Shown here: piece by piece, positions 35,599-44,374 of the stretch
How positions within the stretch are numbered: the stretch's first letter is position 1
Layout of the letters: every line of letters starts with the position of its first letter
Assembly: GCA_016841965.1 (NCBI GenBank)
Contig: JAEANN010000046.1
Coordinates: 1-64,000 of the forward strand
Direction of reading: 5' to 3'
Origin: Candidatus Roseilinea mizusawaensis
GTDB lineage: Bacteria; Chloroflexota; Anaerolineae; J036; Brachytrichaceae
DNA: 64,000 bases
The notes under the pieces: model-generated
Database searches by the model: none
What the model was told of the DNA's origin: nothing
The model's input: only the letters and a program-made list of their open reading frames with translations
Made by a program: the position numbers and the translations under genes

Positions 35599-37707
35599 AT
35601 GGAGACCCAACCCGCTTATCTCAATCCAGACCTGCCCGCCGAGGCGCGCGCTGAAGATTTGATCTCGCGCATGACGCTGGAGGAGAAGGCCGGCCAGATG
35701 ATGCACGCCGCCCCAGGCATCCCTCGCCTGGGCATCCCGGAGTACGACTGGTGGAACGAGTGTCTGCACGGGGTAGGGCGGGCCGGCATTGCCACCGTCT
35801 TCCCTCAGGCGATTGGCCTGGCTGCTACCTGGAACAAACAACTGTTGTTTCGGGTGGCGACGGCCATTTCAGATGAAGCGCGCGCCAAGCATCATGATGC
35901 GCTGCGACAAGGCAATCGCGGCACCTACTACGGCCTCACGTTTTGGTCGCCTAACATCAACATCTTCCGCGACCCGCGCTGGGGGCGCGGCCAGGAAACC
36001 TATGGCGAGGATCCCTATTTGACCGCCCGTATGGGGGTGATGTTTGTAAAAGGCTTGCAGGGCGATGACCGACACTACCTGAAACTGGCGGCCACGCCCA
36101 AGCACTATGCCGTGCACAGCGGGCCTGAGGCGTTACGCCACGAGTTCGACGCGCGCGTAAGCGCGCGAGACCTGCGCGAAACCTATCTGCCGCATTTCAA
36201 AGCAGCCATCGTCGAGGCCGGCGCTGTGTCGATCATGGGTGCGTATAACCGCACCAATGGCGAGGCATGCAACGCCAGCCCGACCTTGCTGCAAAAAATC
36301 CTGCGCGACGAGTGGGGATTCCAGGGCTATGTGGTGTCGGACTGTGGCGCGATCGGTGACATTTACCGGCACCACAAGATAGCCGGCACTGCCGAAGAGG
36401 CTTCGGCGCTGGCAGTGAAAGCCGGCTGTGATCTGGAGTGTGGGGCTACCTATAGCGCCCTGCCTGATGCTGTGAGGCAGGGCTTACTCACAGAGGCCGA
36501 CCTCGACCGCTCGTTGCGCCGGCTGTTCACAGCGCGTATGCGGCTGGGCATGTTCGATCCACCTGAGCGCGTGCCGTATGCGCGTATCTCCATCGAGGTC
36601 AACGATTGTCCCGAACATCGCCAACTGGCGCTAGAGGTCGCGCGCCAGTCGATGGTGCTGCTCAAGAACGCCGATGGATTTCTACCGCTGGATAAAGCCG
36701 GCCTGAAGCGCGTCGCCGTCATCGGCCCAAACGCGAATGACCCGCTGGTTCTGCTGGGTAACTACAACGGCACACCGTCCAGTTCTGTGACGCCCTTTGA
36801 GGGGATTCGCGCCGCGCTGCCCGGTGCACACGTGGCTTACACCAAAGGCTGTACGATCGCCGGCAAATCCACAGCCGGCTTTGCCGAAGCAGTCGAACTG
36901 GCGCGCAACGCTGACCTGGCGGTGGTATGCCTGGGCTTGTCACAACAAATGGAGGGTGAAGAGGGGCAAGAGGAAGGCGTAGAGGCCGGCGCGCGCAGCT
37001 TCGGTGACCGCGACACACTTGACCTGCCCGGCGTTCAGGAAGATTTGCTCAAGGCTGTGCACGCTACCGGCACGCCGGTTGTGCTGGTGTTGTTGAACGG
37101 CAGCGCCATCGCCGTGAACTGGGCCGATCAGCACCTACCGGCTATCCTCGAAGCCTGGTATCCCGGACAAGCCGGCGGAACAGCGATTGCCGACGTGCTG
37201 TTTGGTGACTACAACCCGGCCGGGCGTCTGCCGGTGACGTTCTACAGGTCTGTGGCCGACCTGCCCCCCTTCGAGGACTATCGCATGGAGGGGCGCACGT
37301 ATCGCTACTTCACCGGCCAGCCGTTGTATGCCTTTGGGCATGGTCTGAGCTACACCACGTTCACCTACAGCAATCTGCGCCTAAGCGCCGAAACAATTCG
37401 GGCCGGCGAATCTCTGACAATTTCTGTCGATGTCACCAACACCGGCTCGCGCGCCGGAGACGAAGTGGCCCAGCTCTACGTGAGCGATGTGGCCGGTTCC
37501 ACCCCGCGTCCGATTCGGTTCCTGGCCGGTTTCGAGCGCGTCACGCTTCAGCCGGGCCAAACCAAAACGGTGACGTTTACGGTGTTGTCCGATCAGCTCG
37601 GCATGGTGAACGACCGCGATGAATGGGTGATCGAGCCGGGTGAATTTAAGATTGGCGTGGGCGGCAGCCAGGTTGCGGCATTGCAGGCCGGCTTCAAGGT
37701 TGTCTAG
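35599..37707 (+). CDS. GH3 glycosidase, beta-xylosidase/beta-glucosidase type
   Basis: The 702-residue enzyme has the GH3 order: TIM barrel (about 20-300) with nucleophile D248 in VVSDCGAI, alpha/beta sandwich (about 340-560), and a C-terminal fibronectin III-like domain (about 610-700). SDCGAI and KAGCDLECG are common in bacterial xylosidases. No signal peptide is seen, so it probably acts in the cytoplasm on imported oligosaccharides. AAGGAG lies 9 nt before the ATG. A hairpin follows its stop. Confidence 0.9.
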   Translation: METQPAYLNPDLPAEARAEDLISRMTLEEKAGQMMHAAPGIPRLGIPEYDWWNECLHGVGRAGIATVFPQAIGLAATWNKQLLFRVATAISDEARAKHHDALRQGNRGTYYGLTFWSPNINIFRDPRWGRGQETYGEDPYLTARMGVMFVKGLQGDDRHYLKLAATPKHYAVHSGPEALRHEFDARVSARDLRETYLPHFKAAIVEAGAVSIMGAYNRTNGEACNASPTLLQKILRDEWGFQGYVVSDCGAIGDIYRHHKIAGTAEEASALAVKAGCDLECGATYSALPDAVRQGLLTEADLDRSLRRLFTARMRLGMFDPPERVPYARISIEVNDCPEHRQLALEVARQSMVLLKNADGFLPLDKAGLKRVAVIGPNANDPLVLLGNYNGTPSSSVTPFEGIRAALPGAHVAYTKGCTIAGKSTAGFAEAVELARNADLAVVCLGLSQQMEGEEGQEEGVEAGARSFGDRDTLDLPGVQEDLLKAVHATGTPVVLVLLNGSAIAVNWADQHLPAILEAWYPGQAGGTAIADVLFGDYNPAGRLPVTFYRSVADLPPFEDYRMEGRTYRYFTGQPLYAFGHGLSYTTFTYSNLRLSAETIRAGESLTISVDVTNTGSRAGDEVAQLYVSDVAGSTPRPIRFLAGFERVTLQPGQTKTVTFTVLSDQLGMVNDRDEWVIEPGEFKIGVGGSQVAALQAGFKVV

Positions 37708-37729
37708 CGCGGGTTCAGCAAGCTAAGAC

Positions 37730-37755
37730 AACGCGCTCCATCTTCAGGGCGCGTT
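37730..37755 (+). terminator. Hairpin after the GH3 gene
   Basis: AACGCGC and GCGCGTT form a 7-bp stem starting 22 nt after the GH3 stop; no long T-run follows. Confidence 0.5.
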
Positions 37756-37781
37756 ACATCGGGCCAGATTGGTGGTAGCGC

Positions 37782-37816
37782 AAGACCTCGCGGATGTCAA
37801 AAGCCCGCGAGGTCTT
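37782..37816 (-). terminator. 12-bp hairpin spanning the end of the isomerase gene
   Basis: AAGACCTCGCGG pairs perfectly with CCGCGAGGTCTT. On the minus strand the first arm encodes the last residues, the TGA lies in the loop, and the second arm is untranslated. Confidence 0.65.
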
Positions 37817-38615
37817 CAAATACCCGTTTCACCTTGTCCAGCGCAGCCTGCTCGCTGGTGGAGGGATAGAACTCCAGCCCGATCAGCCCCTGGCCGTCCG
37901 CATCATAGTTCAGCGCATGTAGGGCGCGGGCGATGTTGATAAAGTTGATCTCGCCCGTGCCCGGCTCCTGGCGGGTGGGCACATCGCCGATATGCACACT
38001 GTCGTACAGGCCGGCATAATCATGCAGCCCCTGGATCAGGTTGCCGGCTGTGCGCTGTTGGTGGAAGCAGTCAAACGTCATACGTAGTTGCGGGTGATTG
38101 ATCCGCCGGATTACATCGGCGGCCAGCTCGTGTGTGTGCACGGTGATCGGCCCGTGCAAGTGATACGTGTTGAGCGCCTCGAACCAGACGATGATCGGCG
38201 TCTTCTCAACCAGCGCCATCACGCGCGCAACGCCATCGAGCAGGTTGGCGTACTTTTGCTCGGGTGTGTAATCGCGTGTGGGCCGGCGCACCCAGCTGTC
38301 GGCGTCGATCTGTTCGCTGAACATGAACAGATGCTTCACGCCCCAGCGTTGCGCATGTTCCAGCGATTCGGCCCAGGCGTCTAGGCAACGCGCATGGTCG
38401 CCGGCGTCGGTGAGCGAGCCGGCCATTTCGTCGAAGGTGGAATTGATGACGCAGCCGGCCTGCCGACACGCGTCGGCCAGCTCGTCCATCTGCGTCCCTT
38501 TGCTGCGCCACATCCACACATCAATCGCATGAATGCCCAGTTCGGCAAACCGCGCTGCTCGTTCGGGCAGCGACACGTCTTGAAACCAAAAATCTGCGTA
38601 ACCGGTGTAGATCAT
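37797..38615 (-). CDS. Sugar phosphate isomerase/epimerase-like TIM-barrel protein
   Basis: The 272-residue protein resembles the xylose isomerase-like (AP-endonuclease 2) superfamily, including hydroxypyruvate isomerases. Candidate metal ligands lie in VWFEALNTYH (Glu near 145), MTFDCFHQQ (Asp, His near 180), DSVHIGDVPTRQEPGTGEINF and GLIGLEFYP (Glu near 245). Those repeating strand motifs and the length fit the family. Substrate unknown; carbohydrate neighbours suggest a keto-sugar. Its 3' end is folded into a hairpin with the stop in the loop. Confidence 0.82.
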   Translation of the reverse strand: MIYTGYADFWFQDVSLPERAARFAELGIHAIDVWMWRSKGTQMDELADACRQAGCVINSTFDEMAGSLTDAGDHARCLDAWAESLEHAQRWGVKHLFMFSEQIDADSWVRRPTRDYTPEQKYANLLDGVARVMALVEKTPIIVWFEALNTYHLHGPITVHTHELAADVIRRINHPQLRMTFDCFHQQRTAGNLIQGLHDYAGLYDSVHIGDVPTRQEPGTGEINFINIARALHALNYDADGQGLIGLEFYPSTSEQAALDKVKRVFEDLAGF

Positions 38616-38699
38616 GTTGATTCTCGATTTTGGATGTAAGGTTTGGGATTCCTCATCTGACGCCTCATCGCACGCTACTCAGCACTCCCCACCCATCAT

Positions 38700-39509
38700 T
38701 CAAATCAACAACTCGCCCCCGTCCACCTCAATCGCCTGACCGGTGACGAAAGCGGCATCGGCCGAGGCAAGGAAAGCTACGACGCCGGCCACGTCTTCCA
38801 CGCTTCCCAGCCGTTTCATCGGGATCGATTCAGCCTTATTTTTGATGTGCGTCCCCGGCGGCCAGCCCTCATGGGCGCAAACGTCGTGATCGACTTTCAA
38901 CACCATGTCTGTCATGATCGTGCCAGGACAGACAGCGTTAACCGTGACGTTATAAGGGGCCAGGTCCATGGCGCTGGCGCGGGTCAGGCCGATGACGGCG
39001 GCTTTGGTGCTGCAATAAGCCAGGCTGTTCTTGAAGCCGGTGCGCCCGGCGATGCTGCTCATGTTGATGATTCGCCCGCGCCGCTGGCGCTTCATCACCG
39101 GCGCCACTGCCTGTGTGCATACGAACACGCCGGTGTAGTTCACCTCCAGCATGAACTGCCATTCTTGCATGGTCAGGTCTTCCATCGCCGTGCCACGATA
39201 CACGCCGGCGTTGTTGACCCAAATATCGATGTGGCCGAACTCGTCCAGGATCTGACTCACGGTCTGCTGGATTGCGTCTCGATCGGACACGCTGGCGTCA
39301 ACCGCCAGGGTCTGCACGCAGTATTCCTGGTGCAGGCGGGTGGCAATCTGCTCGCACTTGTCGCATTGCAGGTCGATGATGACGACGCATGCGCCCTCTT
39401 GGGCAAAACGGCGGGCGAAGCCTTCGCCAAGGCCCTGCGCGCCGCCGGTGATGACGGCAACATGGCCCTCGAAACGATAACAATGTGGATGGTTGTCTGG
39501 TCGCTGCAT
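38700..39509 (-). CDS. SDR-family oxidoreductase
   Basis: The 269-residue classical SDR has TGGAQGLG (about 22-29), NNAGVYRG, the catalytic MSSIAG and YCSTK, and ends GQAIEVDGGELLI, all typical of glucose/sugar dehydrogenase-like SDRs using NAD(P). Substrate unknown. It begins 9 nt after the SEDS/PBP fusion stop, so read-through transcription is likely. TAGAAT overlaps that stop and lies 6 nt from the ATG, so a separate leaderless start is possible. Confidence 0.85.
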   Translation of the reverse strand: MQRPDNHPHCYRFEGHVAVITGGAQGLGEGFARRFAQEGACVVIIDLQCDKCEQIATRLHQEYCVQTLAVDASVSDRDAIQQTVSQILDEFGHIDIWVNNAGVYRGTAMEDLTMQEWQFMLEVNYTGVFVCTQAVAPVMKRQRRGRIINMSSIAGRTGFKNSLAYCSTKAAVIGLTRASAMDLAPYNVTVNAVCPGTIMTDMVLKVDHDVCAHEGWPPGTHIKNKAESIPMKRLGSVEDVAGVVAFLASADAAFVTGQAIEVDGGELLI

Positions 39510-39518
39510 GGCGCGATT

Positions 39519-42038
39519 CTACTCAAACAGAGCGGCGATCTTCTCGAGCCGGCCTGGATGGGTGTCGCGCTGTTCCAGCGCAATTACAAGCGCCGCGCCG
39601 GAATCTGGAAGCGGCGTTTGCATGATCAGCCAGCCGACGTATTGATTGTTGCCGGACTGCGCGAAGTGAATGACTGGCCGTTTGAGATGGATGGTAGATT
39701 TTGCATGTGCATGCTGCGTGGAACTGTTGCTTGCCTTTGGCAGAGGCGCGGTGTGTGCGCGCAAGGTAGGGGTGACAGGCCGGCCAGCAATCAGCCCGGC
39801 TACAGTCACTGCCACGCGCAGGGGCGTGACACGCAATGTTCCTTGGCCGATCGTCTCGCTGTACGTGCCGCTTGCAGGGTATGGCGTGTGGGTGTTGTCC
39901 AGTTCGAACGGCACGGGGCGCCCCAGCTCGAATCGGTCGAGTGGGTCCCAAAGCGGTGTGTTTGTAAGCGGCGAGCCGGCAGCAATTTGATACAGCCACT
40001 GCAAGAGCGGCCCAGGTTGATACAACCCCTGTGTCGCACGATTCAACAATGGCGCTCGCACATCGGCCCGCACAGTGTCCCAGTCCTCATCGAGTCGGTT
40101 GGGATCAAATGATGGCGCACTTGCCAGCGCCAGCACTTGGCCGGTCTGCCAGTCGATCAAGATGCCGGCGCCGGCCAGTGTGTGGGTCGGGTGTGTTGCT
40201 GTGGTGGCGTTTACCAGTCCGCGTTGCAGCTTCACTTGCAGCTCAGGCGCGATTGTGGTTGTGAAAGCAGCGCCGATTTGCGGGCGATGCAATAACCGGT
40301 CGAGTGGTGTTAGTGTTCCGCGCAGGATTGCATCGGCGTATGTCTCCAGTCCGCCGGTTCCGTGCCGCCAGCTCGCGTAGCCAATCACCGGCGCAGTTTC
40401 GGAATAAGGATAGTGGCGCGTGTGAGGGGTGTCGAAGCGCGGGGGGATGCTGTGATCTGCCGGCGCAGAATAGGCCAGGGTCGAACCGTCGCGCGCCAGG
40501 ATCGGCCCGCGCCGAATGGCGCGCTCGGCGTCGACGAGCCTTGGGTTGTCTTTGCGCGCAGTCAGCTCGGCTGAGCGGGCAGCGCCCCAGTAGCCGGCCG
40601 TAGCGCTGAGCAAAAGAATCAGCGTGGCGCTGAATTGGATGGCACGATGGGTTGCCATGCGTTGGGCCGGGGATGGGCCAAAGGCGCCGGCGATGTGAAA
40701 ACTCGCCGCCCGGCTTGCCGAGCGGTCACTCATGTTGACCGGCGTGCTCTGACCTTGGTCGTCGCTAAGCCGGATCAACAACCCGACTGAGATGAAGCTG
40801 ACCAACAGCGAACTGCCTCCATAGCTGATGAAGGGCAATGTCACGCCGGTGAGTGGCAGCACACCGAGGTTGCCGCCAATGATAACGAACACTTGAGCCA
40901 TGAGCGAAGCGGATAATCCGCCGGCCAGCAACATGGCATAGCTTGAGTTGGCGTGTTGTGCCACGCGCCAGCCGCGCAGAATCAACACCCCAAACATGAT
41001 GAACAACCCGATCGCGCCCAGCAGTCCCATCTCTTCACTGATGGCGGCAAATGGAAAGTCGGTGTGCACGGCCGGCACGTAGTCTGGCCGGCCCTGCCCG
41101 ATGCCCTGGCCGAACACCGACCCGCTAGCTACGGCGATCAACGACTGCACGATTTGGAACGAGCGGTTCTGCGGGTCGCTCCAGGGGTTTAGCCAGATAT
41201 CCACCCGTTGCGCTACGCGCGACGACAGCGCGTAGCCGGCCAGTCCGGCAACTATCAACGCCACCATGCCCACCAAGGGGAGCGCAGCCTGTCCCGTTGC
41301 CAGGTACAGCATCGACGCAAATGTGATCAGCAGCAGCGCGGCAGCGCCCAGGTCTTGCTGTGTGGCCAGTAATACGATTGCGATCAGCCACATTACAACA
41401 GATGGCGCAGCCGACACGATCTGCGCGCGCGTAATGCGCCGGCCGCCGGCTGAATCAACGGGCGATGTGTCTTGTGCTGCGCTGAACGAAGCGGTGACTG
41501 TGCGCTCGCTGAAGAAGGCTGCCACGAACGCAATCATGAGCAGGCGCAAGATTTCGGAGGGCTGCACAAACAAGCCGGCCAGACTCAGCCAGAGGCGCGC
41601 GCCCTCACCGGCCGGGTTGACGCCGAGGAACACCGTGGCGCCCAACAGGCCGAGCGCCAGAATGAGCCAGGTATATTTGAAGCGTCGCAGCCAGCGCAGC
41701 TTGTCGCGCCGAGAGGCAACTGCCAGCATAGCCATCACGGCCACGGCCAGCCACGCGCTTTGCCGGCCCACAAAATTGGGCGCCACCCGGCCAATCACCA
41801 GCAGCCCCCAGCCGGCCAGCATCATAGCTGCCGGCAACAACAGCGCATCGCGCGCCGGCGCAACGCGATCGAGCCACAATCGCCCGCCCACGGCGCACAC
41901 AATCCATGTGGCCGTCGCAGGCAACAGGACTGCAACCGAGTAGCCCTGTGCAAGCAGCGACAGCGTCCCGCTTGCGTGAAAGATCAGCGCCGCTGCGAGC
42001 AACACAGTTTCAGCACGGCGCGGGTTCGACACGATCAC
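39519..42038 (-). CDS. FtsW/RodA (SEDS) polymerase fused to a degenerate penicillin-binding domain
   Basis: The 839-residue protein joins two cell-wall modules. Residues about 1-420 are a SEDS glycosyltransferase with many membrane helices; the family-essential Asp is present as D327 in HTDFPFA, followed by EEMG. After a linker and membrane helix (about 460-480), residues 500-839 resemble a class B PBP (RGPILARDG, NRATQGLY). The catalytic SxxK reads P677-L-L-Q680, and no KTG motif is visible, so transpeptidation looks lost. GTG start overlaps the tmk stop by 4 nt, so they are translationally coupled. Confidence 0.88.
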   Translation of the reverse strand: MIVSNPRRAETVLLAAALIFHASGTLSLLAQGYSVAVLLPATATWIVCAVGGRLWLDRVAPARDALLLPAAMMLAGWGLLVIGRVAPNFVGRQSAWLAVAVMAMLAVASRRDKLRWLRRFKYTWLILALGLLGATVFLGVNPAGEGARLWLSLAGLFVQPSEILRLLMIAFVAAFFSERTVTASFSAAQDTSPVDSAGGRRITRAQIVSAAPSVVMWLIAIVLLATQQDLGAAALLLITFASMLYLATGQAALPLVGMVALIVAGLAGYALSSRVAQRVDIWLNPWSDPQNRSFQIVQSLIAVASGSVFGQGIGQGRPDYVPAVHTDFPFAAISEEMGLLGAIGLFIMFGVLILRGWRVAQHANSSYAMLLAGGLSASLMAQVFVIIGGNLGVLPLTGVTLPFISYGGSSLLVSFISVGLLIRLSDDQGQSTPVNMSDRSASRAASFHIAGAFGPSPAQRMATHRAIQFSATLILLLSATAGYWGAARSAELTARKDNPRLVDAERAIRRGPILARDGSTLAYSAPADHSIPPRFDTPHTRHYPYSETAPVIGYASWRHGTGGLETYADAILRGTLTPLDRLLHRPQIGAAFTTTIAPELQVKLQRGLVNATTATHPTHTLAGAGILIDWQTGQVLALASAPSFDPNRLDEDWDTVRADVRAPLLNRATQGLYQPGPLLQWLYQIAAGSPLTNTPLWDPLDRFELGRPVPFELDNTHTPYPASGTYSETIGQGTLRVTPLRVAVTVAGLIAGRPVTPTLRAHTAPLPKASNSSTQHAHAKSTIHLKRPVIHFAQSGNNQYVGWLIMQTPLPDSGAALVIALEQRDTHPGRLEKIAALFE

Positions 42039-42667
42039 GCACCCTTGGCCGGCGCAGCCAGACGCTTGAGAATCGCCTCTCTCACGCGCTGCTCGACCAC
42101 ATCGGGCGGAGCGCTGGCATCAATCACCTGCCAGCGTTGTGGCTCTTCGGCGGCCAGCGCCAGATAGCCGGCTCGCACCCGCTCATGGAACGCCAGAGGC
42201 TCTGCGTCCAGTCGGTTCATTCCTGCTAGATCACTGGCCCGCCGTTGTAGGCCAGCGCGTGGATGGATATCCAGGCATAGGGTGAGATCGGGCTTGATGC
42301 TGAAGGTTGCAAAATCGAGCAAGATGCGCAACGTGCCGAGATCTAGCCCGCGCCCATAGCCCTGATAGGCCAGTGTACTGTCGGCGAAGCGGTCGCAAAT
42401 CACGATGCCGCCGCGCGCCAGATGTGGCCTCACTTTCTCGGCCATCATCTGTGCCCGCGATGCGCAAAACAACAGCATCTCGGCGCGCGCGTCGAGGTGT
42501 GTGTGCGCGCGATCCATCAAAATGGCGCGCACGCGGTCGCCGATCTCCGTTCCGCCCGGCTCGCGCATAGCCAGCACGTCATGACCGAGAGAGGCCAGCC
42601 ATTCTGTGACGCGGCGGGCCTGGGTCGTCTTGCCACTGCCATCTGGGCCTTCGAAGGTGATGAACAT
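42035..42667 (-). CDS. tmk: Thymidylate kinase
   Basis: The 210-residue enzyme phosphorylates dTMP to dTDP. The P-loop EGPDGSGKTT (about 6-15), the DRF motif in ICDRFADSTLAYQG and the LDIHP segment are classic. Length is normal. Its stop overlaps the GTG start of the SEDS/PBP gene, and it follows the R3H ATPase by 36 nt, all on the minus strand, forming one operon linking DNA precursor and wall synthesis genes. Confidence 0.95.
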   Translation of the reverse strand: MFITFEGPDGSGKTTQARRVTEWLASLGHDVLAMREPGGTEIGDRVRAILMDRAHTHLDARAEMLLFCASRAQMMAEKVRPHLARGGIVICDRFADSTLAYQGYGRGLDLGTLRILLDFATFSIKPDLTLCLDIHPRAGLQRRASDLAGMNRLDAEPLAFHERVRAGYLALAAEEPQRWQVIDASAPPDVVEQRVREAILKRLAAPAKGA

Positions 42668-42703
42668 CCCTTGATTTGCGATGTTGGACTTGGCGGATGA
42701 TGG

Positions 42704-44374
42704 TCAATCGCGGAATATGCGTACGCGCCGGTAAGGCTCTTTGCCATAGGAGTGCGAGACCAGGTTGGCCGCGCGCGCCATCTCGTGTTGCTGCCGGCGG
42801 ATAAAAGCGTTCTGCGGCGATAAATCAACCATGCGCTCGCCGGCCAGCACACGCCTGACAGCGCTCTCTGATTCCTCAATTGCGGCTTCGTAGGGCGTCG
42901 ATTCCGCAGAGCTGAGGCTGAACAGGTCGGCCAGACAATTTTCCATCTGTGTGAGCGAATTCGAGCGCAATACATAGATCGGGATATTCAGATGCTCTGC
43001 TTCGGAGATGATCTTGGGTCGTTGACGGTAGTACGCCTTAGCTGTGATTAGCACATCGGCGTCTTCCAGGCTGTCCACGATCTCGGCCGGCACCCCCAGT
43101 TGCCGCACAGATTGGGCCAGCCGGTTGCGCGGGATACCGAAAGCGTACAACTGCATGGTTTTGCCATGCAGCCGGGCCGGCAGTTCGCTCTGTGCGCTTT
43201 GCTCGGGCTGGGGCATTGTGTCTGCGCTGGTGTGCATGCGCACGGCCGGCTGTGCTATGGAGGCAGCCGGCGCAGCCGGCACACCATACTCTGTGCGGGC
43301 AGCCTGTGCAAACTGGCGCTGTGGCGAGCGCGGCGTCTGTGAATCGGACAGCGTATCCGCTCGCGTCACTCGCACCTTTTCGATCTTAATCTCTCCGCCG
43401 TCATAGTAGCGCAGTTCGGCCATTGGCGGCTTGCCACGCAGCAGCGAGTCCACTGCCTGCCCGACGTCGGGATGCACTAGTAGCTTGTGTCGATCCTGAA
43501 TCTCGATCAGAACGTCGAAAGTCGGCGGCGCGCGGCGTTCAAGCACGGTCTTCTGCGTACCGCGCCGGCGCGCTTCCTCGTCAGACAAGGTCACGCTTTC
43601 GATGCCGCCGATCAGATCGCTGAGCGTGGGGTTGGCCATGAGATTTTCGAGCGTCTGCCCATGCGCGGTGCCAATCAGTTGCACGCCGCGCTCGGCGATG
43701 GTACGGGCGGCCTCGGCTTCGGCAGCGCGACCGATCTCATCGATGACGATGACCTGCGGATTGTGATTTTCGACTGCTTCGATCATCACTTCGTGTTGTA
43801 GGTTGGGGGTGGCGACTTGCATCCGGCGCGCCCGGCCTACCGCCGGGTGCGGGATGTCGCCATCGCCGCCAATCTCGTTCGAAGTGTCTACAATCACCAC
43901 GCGCCGGCTTTCTGCCAGTACGCGGGCTGCTTCGCGCAGCATGGTGGTTTTGCCGACGCCCGGCCGGCCAAGCAGCAGAATGCTCTTGCCCGATGTGATG
44001 ATGTCCTCGATAATCCCCAGCGTGCCGTACACCGCGCGCCCTACGCGACATGTCAGCCCGACCACCACACTGCGCCGATTCTTGATCGCCGAGATGCGGT
44101 GCAATGTGCGGGCAATGCCGGCCCGATTATCTGCGTCGAACTCGCTGATGCGGCTCAGCACATATTCAATGTCTGCCGCGGCAATTTCCTCATTGCGCAG
44201 AATCTGCTCGCCGGCATGTTCTCCGGCATAGCGCGACTCGGGCGGGCGCCCCAAATCCATCACTACTTCAATCAGTTCATTGAACCGCTCGATCCGTTTC
44301 AGTGAATCCACAATTGAAGGCGGCAGCACGTCGAAAAGGGCGTCCAGGTTATCGGTTATTCGGATTTCTTGCAT
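42704..44374 (-). CDS. SpoIIIAA-like AAA ATPase with C-terminal R3H domain
   Basis: The 556-residue protein has an ATPase core with Walker A LLGRPGVGKTT (about 131-141), IVDTSNEIGGDGDIPH and Walker B VIVIDEIGR, as in SpoIIIAA and the plant/cyanobacterial Ycf45 family. A variable linker (about 325-400) precedes a nucleoside-binding-like segment and an R3H single-stranded nucleic-acid-binding domain at the C-terminus (SYGKEPYRRVRI). Cellular role is not established. The ATG at 44374 lies within the end of the upstream acetyltransferase-like gene, overlapping by 26 bp, so translation is coupled. Confidence 0.87.
   Translation of the reverse strand: MQEIRITDNLDALFDVLPPSIVDSLKRIERFNELIEVVMDLGRPPESRYAGEHAGEQILRNEEIAAADIEYVLSRISEFDADNRAGIARTLHRISAIKNRRSVVVGLTCRVGRAVYGTLGIIEDIITSGKSILLLGRPGVGKTTMLREAARVLAESRRVVIVDTSNEIGGDGDIPHPAVGRARRMQVATPNLQHEVMIEAVENHNPQVIVIDEIGRAAEAEAARTIAERGVQLIGTAHGQTLENLMANPTLSDLIGGIESVTLSDEEARRRGTQKTVLERRAPPTFDVLIEIQDRHKLLVHPDVGQAVDSLLRGKPPMAELRYYDGGEIKIEKVRVTRADTLSDSQTPRSPQRQFAQAARTEYGVPAAPAASIAQPAVRMHTSADTMPQPEQSAQSELPARLHGKTMQLYAFGIPRNRLAQSVRQLGVPAEIVDSLEDADVLITAKAYYRQRPKIISEAEHLNIPIYVLRSNSLTQMENCLADLFSLSSAESTPYEAAIEESESAVRRVLAGERMVDLSPQNAFIRRQQHEMARAANLVSHSYGKEPYRRVRIFRD

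Noticed and set aside
38847-40112. 421-residue plus-strand ORF
   Set aside because: It is antisense to the SDR and to the SEDS/PBP fusion, both with clear motifs.
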